Assembly: GCF_900141735.1 (NCBI RefSeq)
Contig: NZ_FQYO01000002.1
Location: forward strand, 682,001-746,000
Length of the DNA: 64,000 nt
Source of the DNA: Wenxinia saemankumensis
GTDB lineage: Bacteria > Pseudomonadota > Alphaproteobacteria > Rhodobacterales > Rhodobacteraceae
Direction of reading: 5' to 3'
Part shown: positions 1 through 8,355 of the stretch, piece after piece
How the letters are laid out: each line of letters starts with the position of its first letter
Numbering within the stretch: the first letter of the stretch is position 1
Made by a program: the position numbers and the translations under genes
The notes under the pieces: model-generated
The model's input: only the letters and a program-made list of their open reading frames with translations
Database searches by the model: none
What the model was told of the DNA's origin: nothing

Positions 1-2
1 TC

Positions 3-470
3 AAGGCAGAGCTTGTGCGGACCGGGCAGGCCGGGGTGGTGGCGCGCGCCGCGCTGCCGGCCCCGCAGGCGCCGCTGGCGGAGATGCGGGGCGGGATCGA
101 CCGGCTCTTCGCCCCCGGGACACTGGCCGATCTGGTGGACCGGCTGGAGGCCGAGGAGGGCGAGGTCGCCCGCACCGCCCTGTCGCGGCTGCGCCGCAAC
201 GATCCCCTCGCCATGGCGGTCACGCTGGAGCTGCTGCGCCGGCAGGCCGGGGCGCCGGACATCCGCGCCGCGCTGGAACTGGAATACCGCGCCACGTCGC
301 GCGCGATGGAGCGGGGCAACTTCCTCGAGGGGATCCGCGCCGCGATCATCGACCGCGACGGCGCGCCGGACTGGCCCCTCGGCCTGCGCGAGGTTCCGCC
401 GGAGGCGGTCGAGGCGATGCTCGCCCCGCCGGGGGACGCGGAACTGACCTTCGAGGGGAGAGAGACATGA
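3..470 (+). CDS. 3-hydroxyisobutyryl-CoA hydrolase, C-terminal fragment (5' end outside window)
   Basis: The frame is open from the first complete codon at position 3, so this is the tail of a longer gene. About 155 residues remain. They match the C-terminal half of the enoyl-CoA-hydratase-like 3-hydroxyisobutyryl-CoA hydrolase family: a helical segment with the string SRAMERGNFLEGIRA followed by IIDRDGAPDW, which corresponds to the family's DFxEGVRAxLIDKDxxPxW region. The enzyme releases CoA from 3-hydroxyisobutyryl-CoA in valine breakdown. The stop overlaps the ATG of the next gene, mmsB, which encodes the following pathway enzyme; that context strongly supports the call. A generic enoyl-CoA hydratase is the alternative. 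Confidence 0.85.
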   Translation, partial: KAELVRTGQAGVVARAALPAPQAPLAEMRGGIDRLFAPGTLADLVDRLEAEEGEVARTALSRLRRNDPLAMAVTLELLRRQAGAPDIRAALELEYRATSRAMERGNFLEGIRAAIIDRDGAPDWPLGLREVPPEAVEAMLAPPGDAELTFEGRET

Positions 471-1339
471 GGATCGGGTTCGTCGGGCTGGGCAACATGG
501 GGGCGCCGATGGCGGCGAACCTCGTCCGGGCCGGTCACGAGGTCGCGGGGTTCGACCTGGCCGGGCCGTGGGTCGAGGGCGTGACCCCGGCGGGCAGCGC
601 CGCCGCCGCGGCCGAGGGGGCCGAGGTGGTGGTCACCATGCTTCCGGGCGGCGCGATCCTGCGCGAGGTCGCGTCCGCGGTGCTGCCGTCGATGGGGCGG
701 GGGGCGATCCTGCTCGACTGTTCGACCGTCGAGGTGGCGGCGGCGCGGGAGGTCGCCGCGCAGGCGGCAGCGGCCGGGATCGGCTGTCTCGACGCGCCGG
801 TCTCGGGCGGGACCGGCGGGGCGGCTGCGGGCACGCTCACCTTCATGGTCGGCGGCGACGAGGACGCCTTCGCCACCTGCCGCCCGCTCTTCGATGCGAT
901 GGGCGCCCGGGCGGTGCATTGCGGTGCGGCGGGGAACGGACAGGCGGCGAAGATCTGCAACAACATGATCCTCGGGGTGACGATGCTCGCCACCTGCGAG
1001 GCCTTCGCCCTCGCCGACCGGCTGGGCCTGTCGCGCGAGGCGATGTTCGACGTCGTCTCGACCTCCTCGGGGCAGAGCTGGTCGCTCACCACCTATTGCC
1101 CCGCGCCCGGGATCGGGCCGTCCAGCCCGGCGGATGACGGGTACCGCCCCGGCTTCGCGGCCGAGCTGATGCTCAAGGATCTGCGCCTCGCGCAGCAGGC
1201 GGCCGAGGGGGCGGGCGCCGACACGCCGATGGGGCAGCGGGCCGCGGCCCTCTACGAGACCTTCGTCGAGCGGGAGGGCGGACGCGGCCGGGACTTCTCG
1301 GCCGTGCTCCCCTGGCTCGCGGAGCGCGGCCGGGGCTAG
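467..1339 (+). CDS. mmsB: 3-hydroxyisobutyrate dehydrogenase
   Basis: This 290-residue protein oxidises 3-hydroxyisobutyrate to methylmalonate semialdehyde in valine catabolism. The N-terminus carries the NAD-binding GLGNMGAPMAANL motif. DAPVSGGTGGAAAGTL is the family substrate-binding signature, and GNGQAAKICNN contains the catalytic lysine. The length is normal for the beta-hydroxyacid dehydrogenase family. The ATG overlaps the stop of the upstream CoA hydrolase (ATGA), so the two are translationally coupled. The 3' end overlaps the end of the convergent hpnE by four bases, leaving no room for a terminator between them. Confidence 0.95.
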   Translation: MRIGFVGLGNMGAPMAANLVRAGHEVAGFDLAGPWVEGVTPAGSAAAAAEGAEVVVTMLPGGAILREVASAVLPSMGRGAILLDCSTVEVAAAREVAAQAAAAGIGCLDAPVSGGTGGAAAGTLTFMVGGDEDAFATCRPLFDAMGARAVHCGAAGNGQAAKICNNMILGVTMLATCEAFALADRLGLSREAMFDVVSTSSGQSWSLTTYCPAPGIGPSSPADDGYRPGFAAELMLKDLRLAQQAAEGAGADTPMGQRAAALYETFVEREGGRGRDFSAVLPWLAERGRG

Positions 1340-2580
1340 ATCGCCCGCGCCGCCGCCCGGCCGGAGCGCAGCGCGCCCTCGATCGTCGCGGGCAGGGGAC
1401 CGGCGACGTGATCGCCGGCAAGGACGACGTTCGGCCAGCGGGTCCGCATCGGCAGTCGGGCCGCCATCGCGGCGGGCGTGGCGGCGAAGGTCGCCGCGTG
1501 CTCGGTCAGCAGGCGGGCGGCGACCGGCGCGAGGGGCGCGCCGAGCGCGGTCTCCACCTCGCCCCGCAGCTGTGCCAGCACCTCGCCCGGCGGGCGGGCC
1601 GCCGCCGCATCGGCGGCCGAGACCGTCACCGACAGCACGTCGCCGCGCCTGAAGACCCACTGCGCGAGCCCGCCCGTCAGGCCGAGGATCGGCGGGGAGA
1701 GGGACGCGGCCTCCGCCGGCAGGCGGAAATGGGCGTTGAGGATCGGCCTTCCCGCGCCCGGTCCGGGTCCGCCCAGGATCCGGGCCGCCGCCTCTGCGGG
1801 CAGGGCGAGGATCGCCGCGTCCCCGGGGGCGATCGGCACCTCGCCCCCCCGGAAGACCAGCGCCTCGGCCGGGCGACCGGGATCGCCGCGCAGGCCGGTC
1901 AGCCGCCGGCCCGTCCGCAGAGCCGCCCCGCGCCGCTGCAGCAGGTCCCGCGCCGGATCCACCAGCGTCGGGCCGAGACCGGAGGGCATGGTCACCGGCC
2001 GCGATGCCCTGCCCCCGCGCAGGGCCGAGCGCAGCAGCACGGCCCGCAGGGCGGCGGCGGCCCCCTCGCCCGGCGGGGCGTTGAGGACGGCGAGGCTCAG
2101 CGGCTCCCACAGCAGGCGCATGGCGGGGTGGTCGGGCGCGCGGCCCAGCGCCCGCGCCACGGTCGCCGCCCGACCCGCGGCCAGCAGCCGGGCCAGGTCG
2201 CGGGCAAGGCCCGCGCCCGTCCCCGGCGGCACCGCCCATGTCCCGGCGAAGAGGTCGGCCGGCCCGTCCGGCAGGCGCAGCGTCCAGCGCGCGCCGGTGG
2301 CGAGATCGACGAAGGGCAGGGCAGCCGTTTCCGCCAGCTCGAGCAGGTCGACCGTCCCGATCCGCCGCGCATGGTCGAACACGGCCCGGTTGCCGGAGAG
2401 GACGAGGTGATTGCCGTTGTCGACCAGCGTGCCGAGGCGGCGATCCTCGAAGCTTCGGACCCGCCCCCCGGCGCGCGAGGTCGCCTCGTGCAGCTGAACC
2501 GACAGGTCCGGGCGCTCGACGAGGTCCAGCGCGGCGGCGAGCCCGGCCAGTCCCATCCCGACGACGTGGACGCGCCTCAC
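1336..2580 (-). CDS. hpnE: Hydroxysqualene dehydroxylase (FAD amine-oxidase family)
   Basis: This 414-residue flavoprotein would catalyse the last step of the HpnCDE route, reducing hydroxysqualene to squalene. The N-terminus has the FAD dinucleotide fold (VVGMGLAGLAAAL, then LHEATSRAGGRVRSF), and the C-terminus has a second FAD segment ending NVVLAGDHVAGPLPATIEGA. The short HpnE-type motif VDNGNHLVLSGN is present. It is third in a minus-strand operon; the GTG start overlaps the hpnD stop (GTGA). Because it ends convergently against mmsB, the operon probably finishes here. HpnE is otherwise found in hopanoid clusters, but no squalene-hopene cyclase is in the window; squalene here more plausibly feeds the adjacent carotenoid genes. 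Confidence 0.92.
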   Translation of the reverse strand: MRRVHVVGMGLAGLAAALDLVERPDLSVQLHEATSRAGGRVRSFEDRRLGTLVDNGNHLVLSGNRAVFDHARRIGTVDLLELAETAALPFVDLATGARWTLRLPDGPADLFAGTWAVPPGTGAGLARDLARLLAAGRAATVARALGRAPDHPAMRLLWEPLSLAVLNAPPGEGAAAALRAVLLRSALRGGRASRPVTMPSGLGPTLVDPARDLLQRRGAALRTGRRLTGLRGDPGRPAEALVFRGGEVPIAPGDAAILALPAEAAARILGGPGPGAGRPILNAHFRLPAEAASLSPPILGLTGGLAQWVFRRGDVLSVTVSAADAAAARPPGEVLAQLRGEVETALGAPLAPVAARLLTEHAATFAATPAAMAARLPMRTRWPNVVLAGDHVAGPLPATIEGALRSGRAAARAI

Positions 2581-3431
2581 CGGCCGGACTTTCCACCCCG
2601 GAGGATGCAGGCGATCCCGTCCGCCGCCTTGGCCCAGCGCGGCCGGGCCCGCGGCGGGCGGGTCGGGTCGGCCTCGATCGCCGCGAGCAGGCGGTCATAG
2701 GGGCCCATCATCATCAGCGCGGGGGCGATCCGCAGCCGCGGCAGGCGGCGCGCGGCCTCGGCCGCCGCGCGGAACTCGGCCCGCGCCTCGGCCGCGAGGG
2801 TCCGGCGCAGGGCCGGCAGGCCGGGCGCGGCGGGCAGGGTCGCCGGATCGTCGGCGATGCCGTGCGCGCGGAGGAGGTCGGCGGGAAGGTAGATCCGCCC
2901 GATCGCCGCGTCCTCCTCGACGTCGCGCAGGATGTTCGTCAGCTGCAGCGCGCGGGCCAGGGCGAGCGCGAACCTCTCGGACCGGGGGCCGCGCCAGGCG
3001 CCGAAGATCCGGATCGAGAGCAGCCCGACCGCCCCGGCGACCCTGCGGATATAGGCGTCGAGCGTGTCGCGGTCCGGTGCGCGTACGCCCGACACGTCCA
3101 TCCGCATCCCCTCGATCACCAGCAGGAACTCGTCCAGCGGCAGGTCGTGGCGCGTCATCGCCCGGGCGAGGTCGCGCCCGACCGGCGTCCGGGCGTCGCC
3201 GGTGGCGGCGAGCCGGATCTCGGCCTCCCAGGCGTCGAGGGCCCGGGCCTTGGCCGGGGCGGGGCCGGGCTCGTCCGCGATGTCGTCCACCGCCCGGCAG
3301 AAGGCGTAGAGCGCGAGGATCGCCTCGCGGCGCCCGCGCGGCAGGAGCCGCATTCCCGCGCGGAAGCTGCTGCCGGCCCCTTCCACGATGATGCGGGCGG
3401 GCAGGTGCATGGCGGGATCGTAGGCGTTCAC
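2577..3431 (-). CDS. hpnD: Presqualene diphosphate synthase
   Basis: This 284-residue member of the squalene/phytoene synthase family condenses two farnesyl diphosphates to presqualene diphosphate. The first aspartate-rich motif is in AFCRAVDDIADE and the second in NILRDVEEDAAIGRIYLP. The annotated start is a GTG that overlaps the hpnC stop (GTGA), consistent with translational coupling. An ATG seven codons later (MHLPARIIVEGAG) is an alternative and fits the usual HpnD length. It is the middle gene of hpnC-hpnD-hpnE. The synthase family also contains CrtB and CrtM; the triad with hpnC and hpnE makes the HpnD call much more likely. Confidence 0.93.
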   Translation of the reverse strand: MNAYDPAMHLPARIIVEGAGSSFRAGMRLLPRGRREAILALYAFCRAVDDIADEPGPAPAKARALDAWEAEIRLAATGDARTPVGRDLARAMTRHDLPLDEFLLVIEGMRMDVSGVRAPDRDTLDAYIRRVAGAVGLLSIRIFGAWRGPRSERFALALARALQLTNILRDVEEDAAIGRIYLPADLLRAHGIADDPATLPAAPGLPALRRTLAAEARAEFRAAAEAARRLPRLRIAPALMMMGPYDRLLAAIEADPTRPPRARPRWAKAADGIACILRGGKSGR

Positions 3432-4291
3432 GGGCGCCGCCGCGGCGCGGCGAGCGCCGTCAGCCCCGCGAGGGCGGCCCGGGCCCGGTCCCCGCGCCCC
3501 GGCGCGACGCGCCCGGCCAGCGGGTCCTGCCGCCGCAGCCGCCGTGCCAGCGCGCGGGCGAGCAGGTGAATCGCCCGCGCCTCGGCCGCGAGGCGGCGCG
3601 AGCGCAGCAGGGACGGCAGGACCGCGGCGCGCGCCAGCCGCGCCTCGGCGAGGTCCAGCGCCCGGTCCACCGCCCGCCGCAGCCCCGGGGACAGGCGGGG
3701 CGCCCCGAGATCCGCGCGCGCGGCGCCGGCCTCCGCGATCCAGTCCAGAGGCAAGTAGAGCCGGCCGAGGTCGCGGTGATCCTCGCCGAGATCCTGCAGA
3801 TGATTCAGGATCTGCAACGCGGTTGAGAGCGCGTCCGCCGCCTGTCCCGCCGCTTCGGCGTCCTCGCCGTGGAGGTCGAGCAGGAACCGCCCGACCGGAT
3901 CGGCCGAGAGCCGGCAGGAGGCGATCAGATCCGCCTCGTCCCGGCAGAGGGTTCCCGCCGCGTCCGCCGCGAAGGCCCGCATCATTGTCCGGGCGTGCCG
4001 CAGGGCGGCGGGCCGTCCGATCGCGGCCAGTTCCCGGGCGAGATCCGCCGCGAGCGGATGCGTCCCGGCCCCGGCGAGCGCCGCGTCGAGCGCGGCGATT
4101 TGACGCGCCTTCGCCGCAGCCGGCAGGTCCGGGGAATCCGCGATGTCGTCGGCCGCCCGCACCACGCGGTAGAAGGCCATGACGGCGGGCCGCAGCCGCG
4201 CCGCGACGAGGCGCGAGGCGACGGGAAAGTTCTCGGCCTCCGGCCCGCGCGGGCGCGGGGCGCCGGGGCGACCGGCGTCCTCCGGAGGCAT
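3428..4291 (-). CDS. hpnC: Hydroxysqualene synthase (squalene synthase HpnC)
   Basis: This protein of about 287 residues belongs to the squalene synthase family and would convert presqualene diphosphate to hydroxysqualene. The typical HpnC opening ENFPVASRLV...AFYRVVRAADDIAD is present. The second aspartate motif is DLGEDHRDLGRLYLP. The ATG at 4291 was chosen because homologues start shortly before ENFPVASR. There is no good Shine-Dalgarno sequence, and the frame is open upstream through an AT-rich stretch to a possible start at 4408, so the true N-terminus is uncertain. It is the first gene of the squalene operon and is divergent from the carotenoid operon across 4292-4463. Confidence 0.9.
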   Translation of the reverse strand: MPPEDAGRPGAPRPRGPEAENFPVASRLVAARLRPAVMAFYRVVRAADDIADSPDLPAAAKARQIAALDAALAGAGTHPLAADLARELAAIGRPAALRHARTMMRAFAADAAGTLCRDEADLIASCRLSADPVGRFLLDLHGEDAEAAGQAADALSTALQILNHLQDLGEDHRDLGRLYLPLDWIAEAGAARADLGAPRLSPGLRRAVDRALDLAEARLARAAVLPSLLRSRRLAAEARAIHLLARALARRLRRQDPLAGRVAPGRGDRARAALAGLTALAAPRRRP

Positions 4292-4463
4292 CGCGAGATT
4301 TTTAATGGCCTCGGCCAAGGTCGGACTACCTACCGTTTCGAACACGCCGATCCATAACGCATCGGTGCTGGATCGGGACGATGGTAGGGACCGCGCGCGC
4401 CATGACAATCAGGAACCGGACACGCCGTTGCGACGGCGCCACGAAAGCGGCGGGGGGCAGGCG
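4292..4463. promoter_or_regulatory. Divergent control region between hpnCDE and the carotenoid operon
   Basis: This 172-base interval separates hpnC (minus) from the first carotenoid oxidoreductase (plus), so it must hold both promoters if the chosen starts are right. It includes a conspicuous AT-rich patch just upstream of hpnC (around 4292-4308) and the inverted pair CCTACC (around 4330) and GGTAGG (around 4382). A G-rich Shine-Dalgarno sequence precedes the ATG at 4464. I could not identify convincing -35/-10 hexamers or a spaced PpsR/CrtJ palindrome. Shared control of squalene supply and squalene use is an inference from the layout. Confidence 0.45.
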
Positions 4464-6053
4464 ATGAAGGATGGCAGCTTCGTGAGCGACGCCGCGCCCC
4501 TCGTCCCGCAATCCCGGCGCGGTGCCGCCGGGCGCCGCGTGGTCGTGGTCGGCGCCGGCCCGGGCGGGCTCGCCTCGGCCATGCTGCTGGCCGCCGCGGG
4601 CGCCGACGTGACCCTGATCGAGAAGGAGGACCGGGTCGGCGGCCGGACCGGCGCGATCGCCGAGGACGGCTTCACCTTCGACATCGGCCCGACCTTCTTT
4701 CTCTATCCCGAGGTGCTGCGCGAGATCTTCGCCGCCTGCGGCCGCGAGTTGGACGATTACGTCGAGCTGCGCCGGCTCGACCCGATGTACCGCCTGCAGT
4801 TCGAGGATGGCCGCCGGATCGACGCGACCCACGATCCCGAGCGCCTCGCCGCCGAGGTGGCGAGGATCGACGCGGGCGACGCGGGGCGCATCCAGGCCTA
4901 TCTCGACGAGAACCGGCGCAAGTTCGACAGCTTCCGCCCGATCCTGCAACGCCCCTTCCTGGGTCCACGGGACCTGACGCGCGGCGACATGCTGAAGGCG
5001 CTGCCGAAGCTGCGGCCCTGGGCGACCGTCGATACCGAGCTCGGCCGCTGGTTCCGGAACCCGGACGTGCGGGTCGCCTTCTCGTTCCAGTCGAAATACC
5101 TCGGCATGTCGCCGTTCAAATGCCCGTCGCTCTACACGATCATCGCGCATATCGAGTACGGCTTCGGCGTCTGGCACCCGGTGGGGGGCTGCAACGCCCT
5201 GACGGGCGCGATGGCGCGCGCCGCGCGCGAGATGGGGGTCGAGATCCGCCTCTCCGAACCCGTCACCCGCGTGATGCTGGACGGCCGCCGCGCGACCGGG
5301 GTCGAGACGGCCGAAGGCCGCTACGAGGCCGATGCCGTGGTGATGAACGCCGACTTCGCCCACGCGATGCGGCATCTCGTTCCCGATGGCGCGCGCCGCC
5401 GCTGGACCGACAGGAAGATCGCCGCCAAGAGCTATTCCTGTTCGACCTTCATGCTGTGGCTGGGCATCGAGGGGCGGCTCGATCACATGGCCCATCACAC
5501 GATCGGTTTCTCGGGCGATTACCAGCGCAACGTGGCCGAGATCGATGCCGGGCAGGCGCCGGAAGATCCCACCATCTACGTCCAGAATGCCGGCATCACC
5601 GACGACACGCTGGCGCCCGAGGGGCATTCGACGCTCTACGTCCTCGCCCCCGTCGGCAACCTGACGGGCGGGGTGGACTGGGCCGACCTGGCGCCGTCCT
5701 ACCGCGAGAAGGTGCTGGACCGGCTGTCCCGCCTCGCCGGCGAGGACATCCGTCCCCGCATCCGCTACGAGAAGATGTTCACCCCGAACGACTGGGAGAC
5801 GAAGATGGCGGTGCACGAGGGCGCGACCTTCAACCTCGCCCACAACCTGGGACAGATGCTGCACCGCCGGCCGCGCAACCGGTTCGAGGATCTCGACGGC
5901 GTCTACCTGACGGGGGGCGGCACGCATCCCGGATCGGGCCTGCCGACCATCTTCGAGAGCGCGCGCATCTCGTCCCGGCTGCTGGCCGAGGATCTGGGCC
6001 TGCCCGGGGCGGGACATCTTGGAACCGAACTGGCGCAGGAGGCCGCGGAATGA
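4464..6053 (+). CDS. CrtI/CrtN-family carotenoid desaturase or oxidase (first of two)
   Basis: This 529-residue flavoprotein belongs to the phytoene/diapophytoene desaturase family. A Rossmann FAD motif (VVVVGAGPGGLASAMLL then EKEDRVGGRTG) lies after a 20-residue polar leader. FDIGPTFFLYP follows, and the C-terminal FAD signature is LTGGGTHPGSGLPTIFESA. The ATG at 4464 follows a G-rich Shine-Dalgarno sequence; longer in-frame starts would run through the hpnC promoter. The stop overlaps the next gene (ATGA). Beside squalene synthesis genes, its likely substrate is squalene or a desaturated C30 chain, as for CrtN or CrtP of the staphyloxanthin-type pathways, rather than C40 phytoene. Which step it performs cannot be decided from sequence alone. 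Confidence 0.85.
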   Translation: MKDGSFVSDAAPLVPQSRRGAAGRRVVVVGAGPGGLASAMLLAAAGADVTLIEKEDRVGGRTGAIAEDGFTFDIGPTFFLYPEVLREIFAACGRELDDYVELRRLDPMYRLQFEDGRRIDATHDPERLAAEVARIDAGDAGRIQAYLDENRRKFDSFRPILQRPFLGPRDLTRGDMLKALPKLRPWATVDTELGRWFRNPDVRVAFSFQSKYLGMSPFKCPSLYTIIAHIEYGFGVWHPVGGCNALTGAMARAAREMGVEIRLSEPVTRVMLDGRRATGVETAEGRYEADAVVMNADFAHAMRHLVPDGARRRWTDRKIAAKSYSCSTFMLWLGIEGRLDHMAHHTIGFSGDYQRNVAEIDAGQAPEDPTIYVQNAGITDDTLAPEGHSTLYVLAPVGNLTGGVDWADLAPSYREKVLDRLSRLAGEDIRPRIRYEKMFTPNDWETKMAVHEGATFNLAHNLGQMLHRRPRNRFEDLDGVYLTGGGTHPGSGLPTIFESARISSRLLAEDLGLPGAGHLGTELAQEAAE

Positions 6054-7585
6054 GCGACACGGTCATCATCGGGGGCGGCCTCGGCGGGCTCGCCGCCGCG
6101 GTCACGCTGGCGGCGCGGGGCCACAAGGTCACGCTGCTGGAGAAGAACGACTGGCTCGGCGGCAAGGCCGCCGTGCTGGAGGAGGGCGGCTACCGCTTCG
6201 ACATGGGGCCGACGATCCTGACCATGCCGCGCGTGCTCGAGCGCATCTTCGGCGAGGCGGGGCGGGACCTGCATGCCGAGCTCGACCTGCGCCGGCTCGA
6301 CCCGCAATGGCGCTGCTTCTACGACGACGGCTCCGTCCTTGACCTCGCGGACGATCCGGCCAGGGCCGCAGAGGCGATCGGCCGCCTCTCGCCCCCCGAC
6401 CGGGAGGGATTCGAGAAGTTCATGGAGGTGGCGAAGCGCCTCTCCGACGTGTCCGACCGGTTCTTCTTCTGGAAGAGCGTCGAGGATCTGAAGGATACGA
6501 TGGACCTCAAGGGGTCGTTCAACCTGTCCACCCTGTCCGACGTGATGTCGCTGCGGATGCACCGCACCGTGGCCGGGCAGATCAAGCGCGACGTGCAGGA
6601 TCACCGGGTCCGGCAGATGCTGGAGCATTTCATCCAGTATGTCGGCTCGTCCCCGCTCGCCTCGCCCGCCGTGCTCTGCGGCATCGCGCAGATGCAGCAG
6701 GGCGAGGGCGTCTGGTACCCGATGGGCGGCACCCGCGCCGTGCCGACGGCTCTCGAGCGGCTGGCCGGGCAGCTCGGCGTCGACATCCGCACCGGCACGG
6801 GCGTGTCGAAGATCGTGGTCGAGAACGGGCGGGCGACCGGCGTGGTGACCGATACCGGCGAGCGGATCGCGGCCGGAACGGTCGTCTCGAACATGGACAG
6901 CGTGCGCACCTACCGCGAGCTGGTGGGCGGCGCCGAGGGCGCGGCCTTCGAGAAGGGGCGCAAGCGCGAGGCGGCCTGTTCGGGCGTCGTGCTCTATCTC
7001 GGCCTGCGCGAGGCCTACGAGCACATCGCCCACCACAACTTCGTCTTCTCGCGCGACCCCGAGGAGGAATTCGCCGCGATCTACGACCGGGGCGAGCCGG
7101 CGCCGGACCCGACCGCCTACATCGCCGCCCCCGCGCGGACCGAGCCGGGCGTCGCGCCCGAGGGGGGCGAAGCGCTCTACATCCTCGTCCACACGCCGTA
7201 TCTGCGGCCCGGCCAGGACTGGACGAAGATGCTGCCGGGCTACCGCCGGACGATCCTGGAAAAGCTCGCCCGCACGGCCGGGATGGGCGACATCGAGGAG
7301 AGGATCGCGGTGGAGCGCACGTTGACCCCGCAGGACATCCACGAGCGCTATAACGTGCTGAACGGCGCGATCTACGGTCTCGCCAGCCACGGCAAGGTGC
7401 TGGGCGCGTTCAAGCCGGGCAACCGGTCGCGCCAGGTGAAGGGGCTCTACCTCGCCGGCGGCTCGGCCCATCCGGGGCCGGGCATGCCGATGGCGCTGAT
7501 GTCGGGCTGGATCGCCGCCGACGCGCTCGACGGCGATGCCGGCGGCGTGGCGATGCCCCGGGCGGAGGAGATCGCCGCCGAATGA
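6050..7585 (+). CDS. CrtN/CrtP-family carotenoid oxidoreductase (second of two)
   Basis: This 511-residue paralogue of the preceding gene has an N-terminal FAD motif immediately after the start (VIIGGGLGGLAAAVTLAARG, EKNDWLGGKAA) and the C-terminal CrtI signature LAGGSAHPGPGMPMALMSGW. Its ATG overlaps the upstream stop, and its own stop overlaps the acyltransferase start. The length agrees with CrtN (about 502) and CrtP (about 497). In known C30 pathways one such enzyme desaturates the chain and the other oxidises a terminal methyl group. I infer that this pair divides those two jobs, with the assignment open. C40 phytoene desaturase is the alternative, but no crtB or crtE is adjacent. Confidence 0.85.
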   Translation: MSDTVIIGGGLGGLAAAVTLAARGHKVTLLEKNDWLGGKAAVLEEGGYRFDMGPTILTMPRVLERIFGEAGRDLHAELDLRRLDPQWRCFYDDGSVLDLADDPARAAEAIGRLSPPDREGFEKFMEVAKRLSDVSDRFFFWKSVEDLKDTMDLKGSFNLSTLSDVMSLRMHRTVAGQIKRDVQDHRVRQMLEHFIQYVGSSPLASPAVLCGIAQMQQGEGVWYPMGGTRAVPTALERLAGQLGVDIRTGTGVSKIVVENGRATGVVTDTGERIAAGTVVSNMDSVRTYRELVGGAEGAAFEKGRKREAACSGVVLYLGLREAYEHIAHHNFVFSRDPEEEFAAIYDRGEPAPDPTAYIAAPARTEPGVAPEGGEALYILVHTPYLRPGQDWTKMLPGYRRTILEKLARTAGMGDIEERIAVERTLTPQDIHERYNVLNGAIYGLASHGKVLGAFKPGNRSRQVKGLYLAGGSAHPGPGMPMALMSGWIAADALDGDAGGVAMPRAEEIAAE

Positions 7586-8355
7586 GCGGCGGCGCCGGTC
7601 CCGATGACGATCCGGCCGCCCTGCGGTCGGAAGCCGCGTGCCGCTTCTTCGCGGCGGTGATGCGGCGCGAGCTGCGGCGCGGCTTCCGCGCCGTCCGCCT
7701 GGCCCGGCCGGGGCTGCCGGACCTGCCCCCGGACCGCCCGGTCATGGTGCTTTCGACCCATCCCTCCTGGTGGGATCCCGCGCTCTTCATCGCGCTGCAC
7801 GACCGGTTCTTTCCCGGGCGCATCGGCTTCGGCCCGATGGATGCCCGTATGGTCCGGAAGTTCCGCTTCATGGCCCGGATCGGGGTCTTCGGCGTGCCGC
7901 AGGACGCGGGTGCCCGGGGCGCGGCGGTATTCCTCCGGCGTGCGCGGCCCATTCTCTCGGCCCCCGACCGGGTCCTCTGGATCACGCCGCAGGGCCGGTT
8001 CGTCGATCCGCGCGAACGCCCGCTCGGCCTCCGGCCGGGGGCGGCGCATCTGCTGGTCAGGATGCCGCAGGTCCTCGCCCTGCCGCTGGCCCTCGACTAC
8101 CCGTTCTGGGACGAGAAGCGGCCGGAGGCGCTGATGGCCTTCGGCGCCCCCGTCGAGGCGCGACCGGGGGAGGGCGCGGCGGCGCTGAACGACAGGCTGG
8201 AGGCGGCGCTGGCGGACACGGCGGACAGGCTCGCCGCGCGAGCCGTCGCTCGCGATCCCGCCCCCTTCGAGACGCTGCTCGGCGGAGCGGAGGGGACGGG
8301 CGGCATCTACGGGGTCTGGCAGCGGCTGCGCGGGCGGGGCAGGGTGCCGGCATGA
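7582..8355 (+). CDS. PlsC-type acyltransferase of the carotenoid cluster
   Basis: This 257-residue protein of the lysophospholipid acyltransferase family has the catalytic HX4D box as HPSWWD (near residue 53). The second box resembles the family glycine-rich motif as TPQGRFVD. It sits between a carotenoid oxidoreductase and a glycosyltransferase with ATGA overlaps on both sides. In staphyloxanthin-type pathways an acyltransferase esterifies the sugar of the glycosylated C30 acid, so the inferred role is the final acylation. It is much more like PlsC proteins than like staphylococcal CrtO, so the analogy is functional and drawn from context. A phospholipid-synthesis role is possible but less likely inside this operon. 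Confidence 0.8.
   Translation: MSGGAGPDDDPAALRSEAACRFFAAVMRRELRRGFRAVRLARPGLPDLPPDRPVMVLSTHPSWWDPALFIALHDRFFPGRIGFGPMDARMVRKFRFMARIGVFGVPQDAGARGAAVFLRRARPILSAPDRVLWITPQGRFVDPRERPLGLRPGAAHLLVRMPQVLALPLALDYPFWDEKRPEALMAFGAPVEARPGEGAAALNDRLEAALADTADRLAARAVARDPAPFETLLGGAEGTGGIYGVWQRLRGRGRVPA

Noticed and set aside
1408-2700. Long opposite-strand and shifted-frame ORFs over real genes throughout the window
   Set aside because: These are expected in DNA with such high GC; their translations are arginine, glycine and proline rich with no motifs.
4404-4424. TGACAATCAGGAACCGGACA as a PpsR/CrtJ site in the carotenoid control region
   Set aside because: The consensus TGT-N12-ACA is not met; arms and spacing differ, and no photosynthesis genes are nearby.
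4464-7585. C40 photosynthetic carotenoid genes (crtI, crtD)
   Set aside because: No crtB, crtE, bch or puf gene is adjacent, while the three squalene genes are; C30 use is the better explanation, though not proven.
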